From NCBI RefSeq assembly GCF_000758625.1, contig NZ_CP009283.1, positions 704,501 through 768,500 of the forward strand: 64,000 bases of DNA, given 5' to 3'. This document shows, in pieces, positions 52,985 through 62,115 of the stretch; positions within the stretch are counted from its first letter, which is position 1, and each line of letters opens with the position of its first letter. The DNA is from Paenibacillus sp. FSL R7-0273. Its GTDB lineage: Bacteria > Bacillota > Bacilli > Paenibacillales > Paenibacillaceae. The translations under genes and the position numbers were made by a program. The notes beneath the pieces were generated by a model. The model did no database searches and was not told the DNA's origin. It saw only the letters and a list, made by a program, of their open reading frames with translations.

Positions 52985-53926
52985 CTACACCCAGCCCGTA
53001 AACTCCAGGATCGATGCCTTCGCCGACTGCGCCTCGGACTGTGCACCCTTACGCCACTCTTTGGGCGAGGTGCCCATCAGCCGGGAGAAGCAGCGGTTAA
53101 AGCTGGAGATGGAATGAAAGCCGACCTGCTCGGAGATGGAGAGGATGGAATCATCCGTACTTTTTAGCTGCTTGCAGGCTTCCTCGATGCGTGTACTGGT
53201 CAGGAAATCCAGCGGCGCGGTGCCCATGATTTCGTGGAATTTTCTGCGGAAATGGGTGGTGCTCAGGTGGCATAGCTCGGCCAGAAAGTCGATCGTAATC
53301 GGCGTCATATAGTGCTTCGTGATATACTCCAGCGCCGGAGAGATCACAAAATCCCCCTTCAGCGCCTGCTCGCTCTCCTGTCCGGCCAGCAGCTCATTCG
53401 CGGAATAAATCCGCAGCAGCTCGATATAAAGCGATTGCAATAAGCCGTAAGCACTTTCCTGATAATACGGCCGCTGCTGCTTCAGCTCCTCCACGATGGA
53501 GGTGGCCAGATAATACACCTTAGGGTGCAGCTCCCTGCTCAGCACACAATTTCGGCCCTGGACTCTCCACAGATTAGGCTCGAAGCTGCTGTAAGCGCTT
53601 TTGAAGGAATGCTGGAACAGCTCCTCCGGTGAGAAAAAAAGGTAGGACCACAGGCTGGCCGAATCCTTCGAGCTGTACGTGGTATGGGGAAGGAAGCGCG
53701 GCAGAAAGGTGATATCTCCGGCTTTAAAAGGGACGGCCTCTCCTTTAATCTCCATGATTCCGCTGTCCGAGTAACAGATCCCGATTTCCAGATGGTTGTG
53801 AAAATGCAGATGCTCCGACTTAATGTCGGAAATTCTCCAGCGGTCCCCGCTCAGCAGCAGGACAGGGAATTGAATGGGCAGGCTGTAGTGGCGGTACTCA
53901 ATGACGGGCTTCTTTTTTCTGGGCAT
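52985..53926 (-). CDS. AraC-family regulator with cupin sensor domain
   Basis: 313 aa. The N-terminal cupin (~20-110, with HLHFHNHLEIGICYSDSG and FKAGDITFLPRFLPHTTY) senses a small ligand. The C-terminal double helix-turn-helix (~205-300) has IDFLAELCHLSTTHFRRKFH and the signature SISSFNRCFSRLMGTSPKEWR. It is divergent from the GH105-GH112 operon, whose control by a pectin-derived sugar is its likely job. Confidence 0.88.
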   Translation of the reverse strand: MPRKKKPVIEYRHYSLPIQFPVLLLSGDRWRISDIKSEHLHFHNHLEIGICYSDSGIMEIKGEAVPFKAGDITFLPRFLPHTTYSSKDSASLWSYLFFSPEELFQHSFKSAYSSFEPNLWRVQGRNCVLSRELHPKVYYLATSIVEELKQQRPYYQESAYGLLQSLYIELLRIYSANELLAGQESEQALKGDFVISPALEYITKHYMTPITIDFLAELCHLSTTHFRRKFHEIMGTAPLDFLTSTRIEEACKQLKSTDDSILSISEQVGFHSISSFNRCFSRLMGTSPKEWRKGAQSEAQSAKASILEFTGWV

Positions 53927-54203
53927 GTCCGTAAGGCCCCCGTTCCAATATGTGGATTAGTAATTAAATTACACTATGGTAGCTAGAATGATAGCATTGT
54001 GCCGGCGTTAAGAGAATGGGATAGAAATCCCAACTTTACAGAAATTAATTATAAATGATCGAAATTGCGCAGGTTTTCTATGAATATGCTTAGAATATGA
54101 CTATTATACACCTTACAATAGAATTCATAAAGCGTTTACAAACTGTCAGACGGCTCTCAATCGCCATTGGGGGACCGTGTGCGAAGGAGAGGGGAATTTC
54201 AAC

Positions 54204-55223
54204 ATGCTTCAACTGGATTATGATAAGGAACTGATTTTGAGCGTTATCGATAAGGTAACCAAGAAGACACTGGCTATGGACTTAACCTGGGACTGGCCTT
54301 GCGGCGTAGCATATTACGGGGTATCGAGAGCCTACAAGGTTACTGGAAACAAGGAGTACCTCGACACGCTGATCCGCTGGGCAGATGAATATATTGAGCT
54401 GGGCCTGCCAACCTGGACGGTTAACACCTGTGCGATGGGGCACATGCTGATTACACTCTATGAAGAGACCGGCAACCAGAAGTACTGGGATATTGTAATG
54501 AGCAAGGTGGATTACCTGCAAAATAGCGCGCTCCGCTTCGGAGACAACGTGCTGCAGCATACGGTATCGGCGAACAATGATTTTCCTGAGCAGGCTTGGG
54601 CGGATACGCTGTTCATGGCGGCCTTCTTCCTGCTGCGTGTCGGCAGCAAGCTGAAGGACCAGACCCTGATCAACGATGCCCTGAACAATTACTACTGGCA
54701 TATCAAATATCTGCAAAATCCTAGCACTGGCTTCTGGTATCACGGCTACAACAATGTGAAGCAGGATCATATGTCCGGCTTCTACTGGGGCAGAGCGAAT
54801 GCCTGGGGCGCGTACACCATGTCGCAGGTTAAACCGCTGCTGCATGAATGGTACCTGTACCCGCAGTGTATGGATATCGAGTGCTCGGTACGTGACCAGC
54901 TGGCTGCACTCAAGCTTGTCCAGACTGAGAACGGCCTCTGGCGCACGGTACTGAATGACGAGGGCTCCTATGAGGAAGTGTCCGCGTCTGCAGGTATTGC
55001 GGCGGCAATGGTTAACAACGGCAATCCGCTGCACACCAAATATGTACAAAAGGCGCTTAAGGGCATTCTCGAGAACATCAGTGAAGACGGACGTGTACTC
55101 AATGTATCCGGCGGGACTGCTGTCATGAAGGACCGTGAAGGCTACTGCAATATTCCAAAAGACTGGATCCAGGGCTGGGGCCAAGGCTTAGCGCTTGCCT
55201 TCCTGTCCGATATGATTCAATAG
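54204..55223 (+). CDS. GH105 unsaturated rhamnogalacturonyl hydrolase
   Basis: 339-aa cytosolic glycosidase of the (alpha/alpha)6-barrel GH105/GH88 type, which removes the unsaturated uronic acid from rhamnogalacturonan fragments made by lyases. Visible family blocks are TWDWPCGVAYYGV, WADEYIELG, FPEQAWADTLFMAAFFL (Asp needed for hydration), FWYHGYNN, GFYWGRANAWGAY and a C-terminal IPKDWIQGWGQGLAL. No signal peptide. ATG 54204 follows AGGAGAGGGG. First gene of a two-gene operon facing an AraC regulator. Confidence 0.85.
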   Translation: MLQLDYDKELILSVIDKVTKKTLAMDLTWDWPCGVAYYGVSRAYKVTGNKEYLDTLIRWADEYIELGLPTWTVNTCAMGHMLITLYEETGNQKYWDIVMSKVDYLQNSALRFGDNVLQHTVSANNDFPEQAWADTLFMAAFFLLRVGSKLKDQTLINDALNNYYWHIKYLQNPSTGFWYHGYNNVKQDHMSGFYWGRANAWGAYTMSQVKPLLHEWYLYPQCMDIECSVRDQLAALKLVQTENGLWRTVLNDEGSYEEVSASAGIAAAMVNNGNPLHTKYVQKALKGILENISEDGRVLNVSGGTAVMKDREGYCNIPKDWIQGWGQGLALAFLSDMIQ

Positions 55224-55235
55224 GAGGTAAGTCAC

Positions 55236-57395
55236 TTGACCAAACATACTAAGGGCTCTTTTACACTGCCGGGCGAATCCGGATATGAAAAGCTGACACT
55301 GGAGCTGGCTGAACGCTGGGGTGCGGATGTGATCCGTGACAGTGACGGCACCAAGCTGTCCGATGAAATTATCAACGCGGGGTACGGGATCTATTCTACG
55401 ATCTGTATCATCCGTGACCATAATGAATGGGCGTCGCAGAATCCTGACAAGCTGCAGCAGTCCTTCCTGATCACTAATCCGAAGGTAGCGGTACAGGATT
55501 ACTTGTCCATCTATGTGATGGAGGATTTCTTCGCTGACCAGTTCAGAGTGAATGACTCCAAGGAAGCGTTCAAATACTGGCAGGTTGTTGACCGTACGAC
55601 GGGTGAGGAGCTTCCGCGTGAGCAGTGGAATTACGACCGTGAATCGGGAAATGTGGTGCTGACCGGGATTACGCCTTGGCATAAATACACCGTCAGCTTC
55701 ATGGCTTACCGCATCTGGGAAGAAATCTCAATGTACAACCACACCACGAACAACTGGACCAAGGACCACCTCATGCAGATCGACCCGATGTACTCGGAGA
55801 CTCAGGAGTATATGCTGGACTGGATGGAACAATGGTGCGTGGAGCATAAAGAAACAACCGTAGTCCGCTTTACTTCCCTGTTCTATAACTTCGCCTGGAT
55901 CTGGGGCAGCAGTGAGCGCAACCGCCACCTGTTCTCCGACTGGGGTTCATATGATTTTACCGTGAGTGCAAGAGCGCTTGATCTGTTTGCCAAAAAATAC
56001 GGCTATTCCCTGACCGCTGAAGATTTTGTTAACGGCGGCAAGTACCGTGTCAGCCACATTCCGGCCGAGCAGCGTAAGCTGGACTGGATGGAGTTCATTA
56101 ATGACTTTGTCATTGGCTTCAGCAAGCAGCTTATCGATATTGTTCACAGTCACGGCAAGCTGGCCTATGTCTTTTATGATGACAGCTGGGTTGGCATGGA
56201 GCCTTACAATGACCGGTTCGAGGAGTTTGGCTTCGACGGCATGATCAAATGTGTATTCTCCGGCTATGAAGCGCGGATGTGCTCCGGCGTCAAAGTGGAC
56301 ACGCACGAAATCCGTCTGCATCCTTACCTGTTCCCGGTTGGACTGGGCGGTGCCCCTACCTTCATGGAGGGCGGAGACCCTACACTGGATGCGAAGAAGT
56401 ACTGGATCAACATCCGCCGCGCCCTGCTGCGCGAACCGATTGACCGTATGGGACTTGGCGGCTATCTGCATCTGGTTGAGCCATATCCGGATTTCTGCGA
56501 CTATATCGAGAAGATTGCCGATGAATTCAGAGAGATCAAAGAGCTGCACAGCAAGGGCAAGCCTTACCAGGTGAAAACCAAGGTAGCGGTGCTGCACAGC
56601 TGGGGCAAGCTGAGATCCTGGACGCTGTCCGGCCACTTCCACGAAACCTTTATGCATGATCTGATTCATATCAATGAAGCATTGTCCGGCTCCCCGGTGG
56701 AAGTGCAGTTCATCGACTTCGAGGACATCCGTCAGGGCGTACTGAATAACGTTGATGTAGTAATCAATGCAGGTGCGGCAGGTTCTGCCTGGAGCGGCGG
56801 CAAGCACTGGAACGACAGCAAAGTGGTCGATATTCTGACCAAGTGGGTATATGAAGGCGGTACATTCATCGGGGTGAACCAGCCTTCTGCAGTAGAAGGG
56901 TATGACACGTTCTTCAGAATGGCTCATGTTCTCGGTGTGGATGAGGATACGGGTGCCAGAGTGGTGCATGGCCGGTGGGCTTTTGAAGCCAAGGATGAGC
57001 TGGGCCTGCTGCCTGAAGGAGCAACCATCGAAGCGAAGCAGGGCATCTATCTGACAGATGGTGCGGCTTCGGTTGTGCAGCAATCGGGCGGCAGAATCAC
57101 GCTGTCCTCGAACGCTTTTGGCAAAGGAAAAGGGATCTACCTGCCTTCCTTCGAGTTCAACCTGGAGAATACAAGACTGCTGCTCAACCTGATCCGTTAT
57201 GCGGGCGGCGAGCTGGATGACAGCAAGTACATCACGGATAACCTCTACACAGAGTGCGCTTACTATCCGGAGAGCAAGATTCTCGTTGTGATCAACAACA
57301 GCTCGGAGACGCAGAAGACCTCGGTTGAGACGGAATTCGGCGTGCAGACGCTGGAACTCGCTCCTTATGATACTGTGATTAAAACGATCGGATAA
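55236..57395 (+). CDS. GH112 beta-galactoside phosphorylase (probably galactosyl-rhamnose)
   Basis: 719 aa, full length for GH112. It splits beta-galactosyl disaccharides with phosphate to give galactose 1-phosphate. Family blocks include GSFTLPGESGYEKLTLELAE at the start, FFADQFRVND, DDSWVGMEPYNDRF with the likely acid/base Asp, and a glutamine-amidotransferase-like middle domain (~440-620). The family covers galacto-/lacto-N-biose and D-galactosyl-beta-1,4-L-rhamnose phosphorylases. Coupling with GH105 and an AraC regulator argues for the rhamnose type, i.e. use of pectin side chains. It starts 12 bases after the GH105 stop, with GGAGG. Confidence 0.88.
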   Translation: MTKHTKGSFTLPGESGYEKLTLELAERWGADVIRDSDGTKLSDEIINAGYGIYSTICIIRDHNEWASQNPDKLQQSFLITNPKVAVQDYLSIYVMEDFFADQFRVNDSKEAFKYWQVVDRTTGEELPREQWNYDRESGNVVLTGITPWHKYTVSFMAYRIWEEISMYNHTTNNWTKDHLMQIDPMYSETQEYMLDWMEQWCVEHKETTVVRFTSLFYNFAWIWGSSERNRHLFSDWGSYDFTVSARALDLFAKKYGYSLTAEDFVNGGKYRVSHIPAEQRKLDWMEFINDFVIGFSKQLIDIVHSHGKLAYVFYDDSWVGMEPYNDRFEEFGFDGMIKCVFSGYEARMCSGVKVDTHEIRLHPYLFPVGLGGAPTFMEGGDPTLDAKKYWINIRRALLREPIDRMGLGGYLHLVEPYPDFCDYIEKIADEFREIKELHSKGKPYQVKTKVAVLHSWGKLRSWTLSGHFHETFMHDLIHINEALSGSPVEVQFIDFEDIRQGVLNNVDVVINAGAAGSAWSGGKHWNDSKVVDILTKWVYEGGTFIGVNQPSAVEGYDTFFRMAHVLGVDEDTGARVVHGRWAFEAKDELGLLPEGATIEAKQGIYLTDGAASVVQQSGGRITLSSNAFGKGKGIYLPSFEFNLENTRLLLNLIRYAGGELDDSKYITDNLYTECAYYPESKILVVINNSSETQKTSVETEFGVQTLELAPYDTVIKTIG

Positions 57396-57409
57396 TATTA
57401 ATAGGATTA

Positions 57410-57456
57410 CAAAGCTCAAGCCTGCGGCGTTCTGCCGTATGCTTGGGCTTTTTTGC
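57410..57456 (+). terminator. terminator after GH112 gene
   Basis: Stem AAGCTCAAGC with GCTTGGGCTT (one mismatch) around a GC-rich loop, then six T residues. Confidence 0.8.
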
Positions 57457-57548
57457 TGTGTGGCAGACGGGGATAAGAGCTGCTGAACGCAAAATATGAT
57501 AGGATAAGAGTACATTATTCCCGCCATTGGGCTAGAAAAGAGAGTAGC

Positions 57549-58292
57549 ATGAGAATCATTATTTCACCTGCCAAGAAGATGAAGATCGACACGGATGTAT
57601 TCGCGGAGCGTCAGCTGCCGCAGTTCATCAGCGAGTCAGAGACACTGTTAGCAGCATTACAGAAATTGAATTATGATGAGTTAAAAAAGATCTGGAAATG
57701 CAATGACGACATTGCCGCGCAGAATGTGGAGCGCATTACCCATATGAATCTGGAGCGGAATCTTACGCCGGCGGTGTTCGCCTACGAAGGTCTGCAATAC
57801 CAGTACATGGCGCCGGGCGTGCTGCAGACGGAGGAGCTGGAATATCTGCAGGAGCATCTGCGGATTCTCTCCGGGTTCTACGGGATGCTGCGTCCGTTCG
57901 ACGGCGTTGCTCCTTACCGGCTGGAGATGCAGGCCAAGCTCGCCGGACCCGGCTATAGCTCATTGTACAAGTTCTGGAACCGGAAGCTGGCGGACCAGCT
58001 GTTTGCCGAAACCGACTGCATCGTGAACCTGGCCTCCAAGGAGTACAGCAAGTGTATCTCTCCGTATCTGGGCGAGAACGTTCGTATGGTCACATGCGTG
58101 TTCGGACAAGAAGTAAACGGGAAAATAACCGAAAAAGCCACCTTCGCCAAAATGGCCCGGGGCGAAATGGTCCGCTTCATGGCCGAGCGGCAGATCAGCC
58201 GCGTGGAGGAGATTAAGGAGTATACAGGGCTGAACTTTGCCTACTCGGATGAGCTGTCTGATGAGGGGACTTATGTGTTTGTACAAGGTTAA
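57549..58292 (+). CDS. yaaA: YaaA peroxide-stress protein
   Basis: 247 aa of the YaaA/DUF328 family, which lowers intracellular free iron or binds DNA during peroxide stress. The family start MRIIISPAKKMKI is followed by further blocks AVFAYEGLQYQYM, LRILSGFYGMLRPFDGVAPY, RLEM and NLASKEYSKCI. AGAGTAG precedes ATG. Stand-alone gene. Confidence 0.93.
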   Translation: MRIIISPAKKMKIDTDVFAERQLPQFISESETLLAALQKLNYDELKKIWKCNDDIAAQNVERITHMNLERNLTPAVFAYEGLQYQYMAPGVLQTEELEYLQEHLRILSGFYGMLRPFDGVAPYRLEMQAKLAGPGYSSLYKFWNRKLADQLFAETDCIVNLASKEYSKCISPYLGENVRMVTCVFGQEVNGKITEKATFAKMARGEMVRFMAERQISRVEEIKEYTGLNFAYSDELSDEGTYVFVQG

Positions 58293-58335
58293 AGCTGATT
58301 GTATGGAGTCTAAACGGATAAGCAGACACAATACT

Positions 58336-58361
58336 AAAAAGACCGCCAAAGGCGGTCTGTA
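58336..58361 (-). terminator. terminator of the minus-strand secreted protein gene
   Basis: 8-bp stem AGACCGCC with GGCGGTCT. Read on the minus strand it is followed by TTTTT, so it ends the 58394 gene and may also stop yaaA weakly. Confidence 0.8.
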
Positions 58362-58393
58362 ACACAAGTTATAGCAGCTTTGATCCAGACTGT

Positions 58394-58789
58394 TTAATTA
58401 AAGCTAATCGTGTAGGCGATTACAGGATAAGGAGTCGTTGATCCGGGAACGCGTTCTACTACAGTGACCAGCGTGCCGGTTTGGTAATAGCTAGCACCGC
58501 CGCTGTAATTAGTCTTGTTTACAATAGCTGTGCCAAGGTCAACCAGTGCATTGTTATAGCTCCAGTAGTAGTGCAGACGGAGTACGTTTGCAACGGATGT
58601 TGTAATCTTCACGCTTGTACCGGATGTTCTGGCGTTAGGGAGATTGTAAGTGTAGGTTTGGCCTGAGGAAAGGGAATGGTTAAAGCTGTATCCATAGTTT
58701 ACGGTGACAGGGTTAGCAGACGCGGTTAGACCAAAGCTCATTGACAGGCCCATAACGAAGACAAGTACTGCGGTAAGCATTTTTTTCAT
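58394..58789 (-). CDS. small secreted protein of unknown function
   Basis: 131 aa. Signal peptide MKKMLTAVLVFVMGLSMSFGLTASA, then a ~100-residue beta-rich domain with many Ser/Thr/Tyr and no Cys. An in-frame ATG lies 12 bases upstream, directly against GAGAGG, which is too near to be used; ATG at 58789 gives a normal gap. Likely an extracellular jelly-roll-like domain. No family recognised. Confidence 0.65.
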   Translation of the reverse strand: MKKMLTAVLVFVMGLSMSFGLTASANPVTVNYGYSFNHSLSSGQTYTYNLPNARTSGTSVKITTSVANVLRLHYYWSYNNALVDLGTAIVNKTNYSGGASYYQTGTLVTVVERVPGSTTPYPVIAYTISFN

Positions 58790-58999
58790 ACCATTGTTCA
58801 TCCTCTCAAATGAAATGTTTTGGTAGTTTATCCGATGTAAACTAAAAACCTTCCAAAGCAGAATGGATATTGCCTTTAATATATACCAGAAAATTACATT
58901 TGTAAATGAGAGTTTTGCCGTACATTTTCTGCTATTTATAATAGAATATATACTATAGTTATGCTACGCACCCATTCCCCTATCCAATGGAGGATAACA

Positions 59000-60268
59000 A
59001 TGGACAAGGTGTCCCGCTTTAAACAATCCATCGCTTACATAGAAGAACACCTGCATAGCGAGCTCAGCCTTGAGCTGGCGGCACAGGCCGGATACACCTC
59101 GCTCATGCAGCTCTACCGGGACTGCTACACCTACACCGGGCATTCGGTAAAGGAGTACATCCGCAAACGCCGGCTGTCGGTTGCCCTTGCCCTGATTAGA
59201 GCAGCAGAGCTGCCGCTGGCCGAGATTGCCTATGCCTGCGGCTACAGCTCCCAGCAAGCCTTGTGCAAATATGTGAAATCCGCCACAGCTATGACTCCGC
59301 TAGAATACCAGAAGAGCGATGCCTGCTACTACTTCCCCGCATATGACAGCCAGCCTGTAAGGCAGGTAACGGTTACTACAAACACTATCCCCAAGACTCT
59401 GCATACTGCTTTTTATTATCCTGAATCTGATGGCATTGAACACCGGGCAATACACGCACTGAGCGCTCTTTTACCGGGATATACAGGAAGAATCTTTGGC
59501 AGGGGCGGACAGCCGCGCAGCGGAGAGTTCTGTTATAAGCTCGCTGTAGAATACGATTATGAGCTAATAGACCGCTTTGCTGGCAGTGTTTTTCTGGAAG
59601 CAGCTGTTCATCCGGAGTTTACCCGCACTTTTGCCAAAATAACGGTCAACAACAATGAAGCTGAGATTACGTCGGCCTGGAACTACCTTTACGGGGAGTG
59701 GCTGAGAGTAAGTATGTTCAAGCAGGCTGAGGGCGGTTACTTTGAAGAGTATATTTGTAAGAGAGGTGCCGTGAACAGGCTGGTTTTGTACCTTCCGGTG
59801 GTCAAGCGGCCGGATTACAACAGTATCCGCGTGGAGTATTGCGATGAACGGCTGTTTCTGGCCGCCAGCCGCTTGGGAGAGGACGCCGAGGAACAGGCAG
59901 CTGCAGCGGTAATCACCTACTTATCCCTCCATAATCCCGGTGCGATAAGAAAAAACATAGAATTCTACGTATCTCACAATGGTCTGAGCTATACGTGTGG
60001 TGTACGGTTGAAATTAGCTCACGTGCTGCCGGAGGATTGCGGGCTTGAGCTTGTCCAGCTTCCCGCAGGCCAATATGCTGTATTAGAGAGCAGCTGCTGC
60101 AGCGACAGCAGGGTGTTTGGGGAATTGCTGGACAGCTGGATCAGAGAAAACGGATGGGGCAGGGGGAAGACGCCCGCTTTTACTACATATAAGACAAACG
60201 GCAGTCATGACCCGGAGAAGATACAGATGAAGGTATGGATCAGGCTGGAAGCTGTTATAAACCGATAA
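59000..60268 (+). CDS. AraC-family regulator with effector-binding domains
   Basis: 422 aa. The N-terminal AraC double helix-turn-helix (~1-105) has LSLELAAQAGYTSLMQLYRD and IAYACGYSSQQALCKYVKSA. A C-terminal half with repeated GyrI-like effector-binding folds follows (~125-270 and ~275-420, e.g. LVQLPAGQYAVLESSC). It is like Rob/SoxS-type multidrug sensors that bind small hydrophobic compounds. ATG 59000 follows TGGAGG at 6 bases. The next gene encodes a similar double effector-binding protein, probably in the same operon. Confidence 0.82.
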   Translation: MDKVSRFKQSIAYIEEHLHSELSLELAAQAGYTSLMQLYRDCYTYTGHSVKEYIRKRRLSVALALIRAAELPLAEIAYACGYSSQQALCKYVKSATAMTPLEYQKSDACYYFPAYDSQPVRQVTVTTNTIPKTLHTAFYYPESDGIEHRAIHALSALLPGYTGRIFGRGGQPRSGEFCYKLAVEYDYELIDRFAGSVFLEAAVHPEFTRTFAKITVNNNEAEITSAWNYLYGEWLRVSMFKQAEGGYFEEYICKRGAVNRLVLYLPVVKRPDYNSIRVEYCDERLFLAASRLGEDAEEQAAAAVITYLSLHNPGAIRKNIEFYVSHNGLSYTCGVRLKLAHVLPEDCGLELVQLPAGQYAVLESSCCSDSRVFGELLDSWIRENGWGRGKTPAFTTYKTNGSHDPEKIQMKVWIRLEAVINR

Positions 60269-60322
60269 TACCGCAGGCCTGATTGTATATACAATTGAGG
60301 TATGAAAGGAGCTGGAACACTC

Positions 60323-61489
60323 ATGAGTCTAAGAAAAAAGGACCTGCTGCAGCAGGCCTCGGAAGGCTACAGCCCCCGGGTTAAGCCGGCAATCCTGAGA
60401 ATGGTGGAGGAGATGAGCCAGATGGAGCATTCAAATGAAGTGCTTGTGGAGCAGGTTACTGAGCTATGCGCGATTGTGGATAGGCCGGAGATGAAGATTG
60501 TCGGGCTTGCGCTGCCGGTGACGTTCGAAAGCCGGGGCTACGGGGGATTTTCCGGATTCGGGCAGGCGGGCTGTATTCTGAATGACTACTATTATACGAA
60601 AAAGCTGATAACGGAAGGAGATATGGCGCTGCTCTCCGGCATAATCAGCAGCAGACTCCAAGGCGGGGACAATGTTGTTACAGTGCGGACAGAGGTTAAA
60701 GGTGACGGGAACTATAAGGTGCTTGTGGGCTATGAGGTGGACAGTCTGGAGGACCTGCCTGATTATCTGCCGGAGTATACGGAGACGCTTACAGTGCCGG
60801 CCTGCCGGTATGCCAAGGTCCTGATTAATGAGGGCGGGCAGGAAGGGCAGCTTGGGTACGGTGAGCGTATGCATGCGGATGAGTACTTTGTGGGGGATTT
60901 CCGCAATGCTACCAGCTATGTATATAATCCTGCGGGCTGCGGGTTCAATACATATGACAGTGCGGGAGAGATTCTGACCAAATATGAACCGGTTATGCTG
61001 GCACAGACGGTTGCTGAGCGCTACGCCTCCCTGCGTTTTAAGGCGGTTACTCTCCCAGAGATGAAGATCGCCTGCAGTATGACTTTGCCGGATAGCGGGG
61101 AGTTTGTGATTACGAAGTATTTTGACGTGCAGGATCAGGTATTTGCCACTGAAGCAGCAAAATATTATCTGCATGATTACTACGGGTTTGCAGTGGACAG
61201 TGGTCAGGAGGGGAAATACAATTCCTGCTTCGGAACAAGAGTCAGCTCGTTTGCCGGATTACCGGATTGTGTAGAAAAGATAACACTGCCGGGCGGCATC
61301 TATCTGCACATCAGCCAGCTTGAGGTGAACGGTGATAATCCTGGTATTCCTTATGATGCTGCGTTCAATCACCTGGAGGAGCTGTATCTGTCTGAGCACC
61401 CCGAGTACCAGCGCGACTGGAGCAGGCAGGTCATCGCCCGGTTCCGGCAGGCTAATGCGGCTTCGGTGTTTGTTCCGTTGGTGAAATAA
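60323..61489 (+). CDS. double GyrI-like effector-binding protein
   Basis: 388 aa, without a DNA-binding domain. After a short helical start (~1-55) there are two effector-binding folds (~60-215 and ~245-388), each with a closing motif typical of AraC-effector/GyrI domains (VPACRYAKVLINEGG; LPGGIYLHISQLEVNGDNPG, followed by AFNHLEELYL). It lies 54 bases after the AraC gene with the same domain type. AAAGGAG is 11 bases before ATG. It may bind a toxic ligand or modulate the neighbouring regulator. Confidence 0.7.
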   Translation: MSLRKKDLLQQASEGYSPRVKPAILRMVEEMSQMEHSNEVLVEQVTELCAIVDRPEMKIVGLALPVTFESRGYGGFSGFGQAGCILNDYYYTKKLITEGDMALLSGIISSRLQGGDNVVTVRTEVKGDGNYKVLVGYEVDSLEDLPDYLPEYTETLTVPACRYAKVLINEGGQEGQLGYGERMHADEYFVGDFRNATSYVYNPAGCGFNTYDSAGEILTKYEPVMLAQTVAERYASLRFKAVTLPEMKIACSMTLPDSGEFVITKYFDVQDQVFATEAAKYYLHDYYGFAVDSGQEGKYNSCFGTRVSSFAGLPDCVEKITLPGGIYLHISQLEVNGDNPGIPYDAAFNHLEELYLSEHPEYQRDWSRQVIARFRQANAASVFVPLVK

Positions 61490-61502
61490 AAGTAGTAAGA
61501 TA

Positions 61503-61535
61503 TGAGAGGAGGCCCTTCCCTAGCAGGAAGGGTTT
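61503..61535 (+). terminator. possible terminator
   Basis: Stem CCCTTCC with GGAAGGG, short loop, followed by TTTCTT. It lies 14 bases after the effector-binding gene. Confidence 0.6.
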
Positions 61536-61594
61536 CTTCGGCTATAAGGGGAATTTGTATGTATGGCGTAATTGAAACAAGAGGAGAATCAATC

Positions 61595-62098
61595 ATGACT
61601 TTTGAAGTGCTTATGGCTGTTCCTGTTATAGTAGCTCTTATTGTAGTAATCTGGTGTATAACTGTAATCATACGAAGAAAAGCAAGCCGGAAGACAATGG
61701 GTGACAGTCAGCTGGTCATCAGGGATGCAAAGTTTGCTTTTGACGTCATTTTTGGAATAGTATTTTTAGCTGTCGGATTATTTCAAGTGATCCGCTTCTA
61801 TGGAGCAGAGGGCGGTATAGAGCTGATGTTTCTGTTTTGGCCGATGTATTTAATCCTGTTGGCACCTGTTTATTTGGTAAGAGCGCTCAGTAAAATTGAG
61901 ATTTATGATCAGGGCATTTTAACGAGAGATGGTATGTGGAGATGGGAGCAGACAGAGAAAGTGTCCGTTAAAGATGAGGGCAATTCTGTAATAGTCAGGT
62001 TTAAACTAAAACGCAATTGGCTTAATAGCAAGAAGATAACCATAAACAAAAACGAAAAAGAGAAGGTAATAACGTTGCTGAATGATGTCATTAAATGA
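61595..62098 (+). CDS. membrane protein with PH-like tail
   Basis: 167 aa. It has an N-terminal membrane helix (~5-27), a pair of helices (~50-95) and a C-terminal strand-rich region (IEIYDQGILTRDGMWRWEQT then VKDEGNSVIVRFKLKRNW) like the bacterial PH domains found in small membrane proteins. ATG 61595 follows AGAGGAG at 8 bases. The stop overlaps an ATG of the next frame. Function unknown. Confidence 0.65.
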   Translation: MTFEVLMAVPVIVALIVVIWCITVIIRRKASRKTMGDSQLVIRDAKFAFDVIFGIVFLAVGLFQVIRFYGAEGGIELMFLFWPMYLILLAPVYLVRALSKIEIYDQGILTRDGMWRWEQTEKVSVKDEGNSVIVRFKLKRNWLNSKKITINKNEKEKVITLLNDVIK

Positions 62099-62115
62099 TA
62101 AAGGTGTTAACAGCT

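Noticed and set aside
52853..52985. Short minus-strand frame ending AAAKFWDESKGSD
   Set aside because: It looks somewhat protein-like, but only 22 codons follow the ATG and no ribosome site precedes it. It was not annotated.
52827..53117. 96-codon plus-strand frame overlapping the AraC gene end
   Set aside because: It begins inside a terminator hairpin and overlaps the AraC C-terminal domain antisense, with low-complexity composition.
55947..57527. 526-codon minus-strand open frame
   Set aside because: It lies antisense to a full-length GH112 gene with conserved motifs and has no plausible ribosome site or family features. It is a by-product of codon bias.
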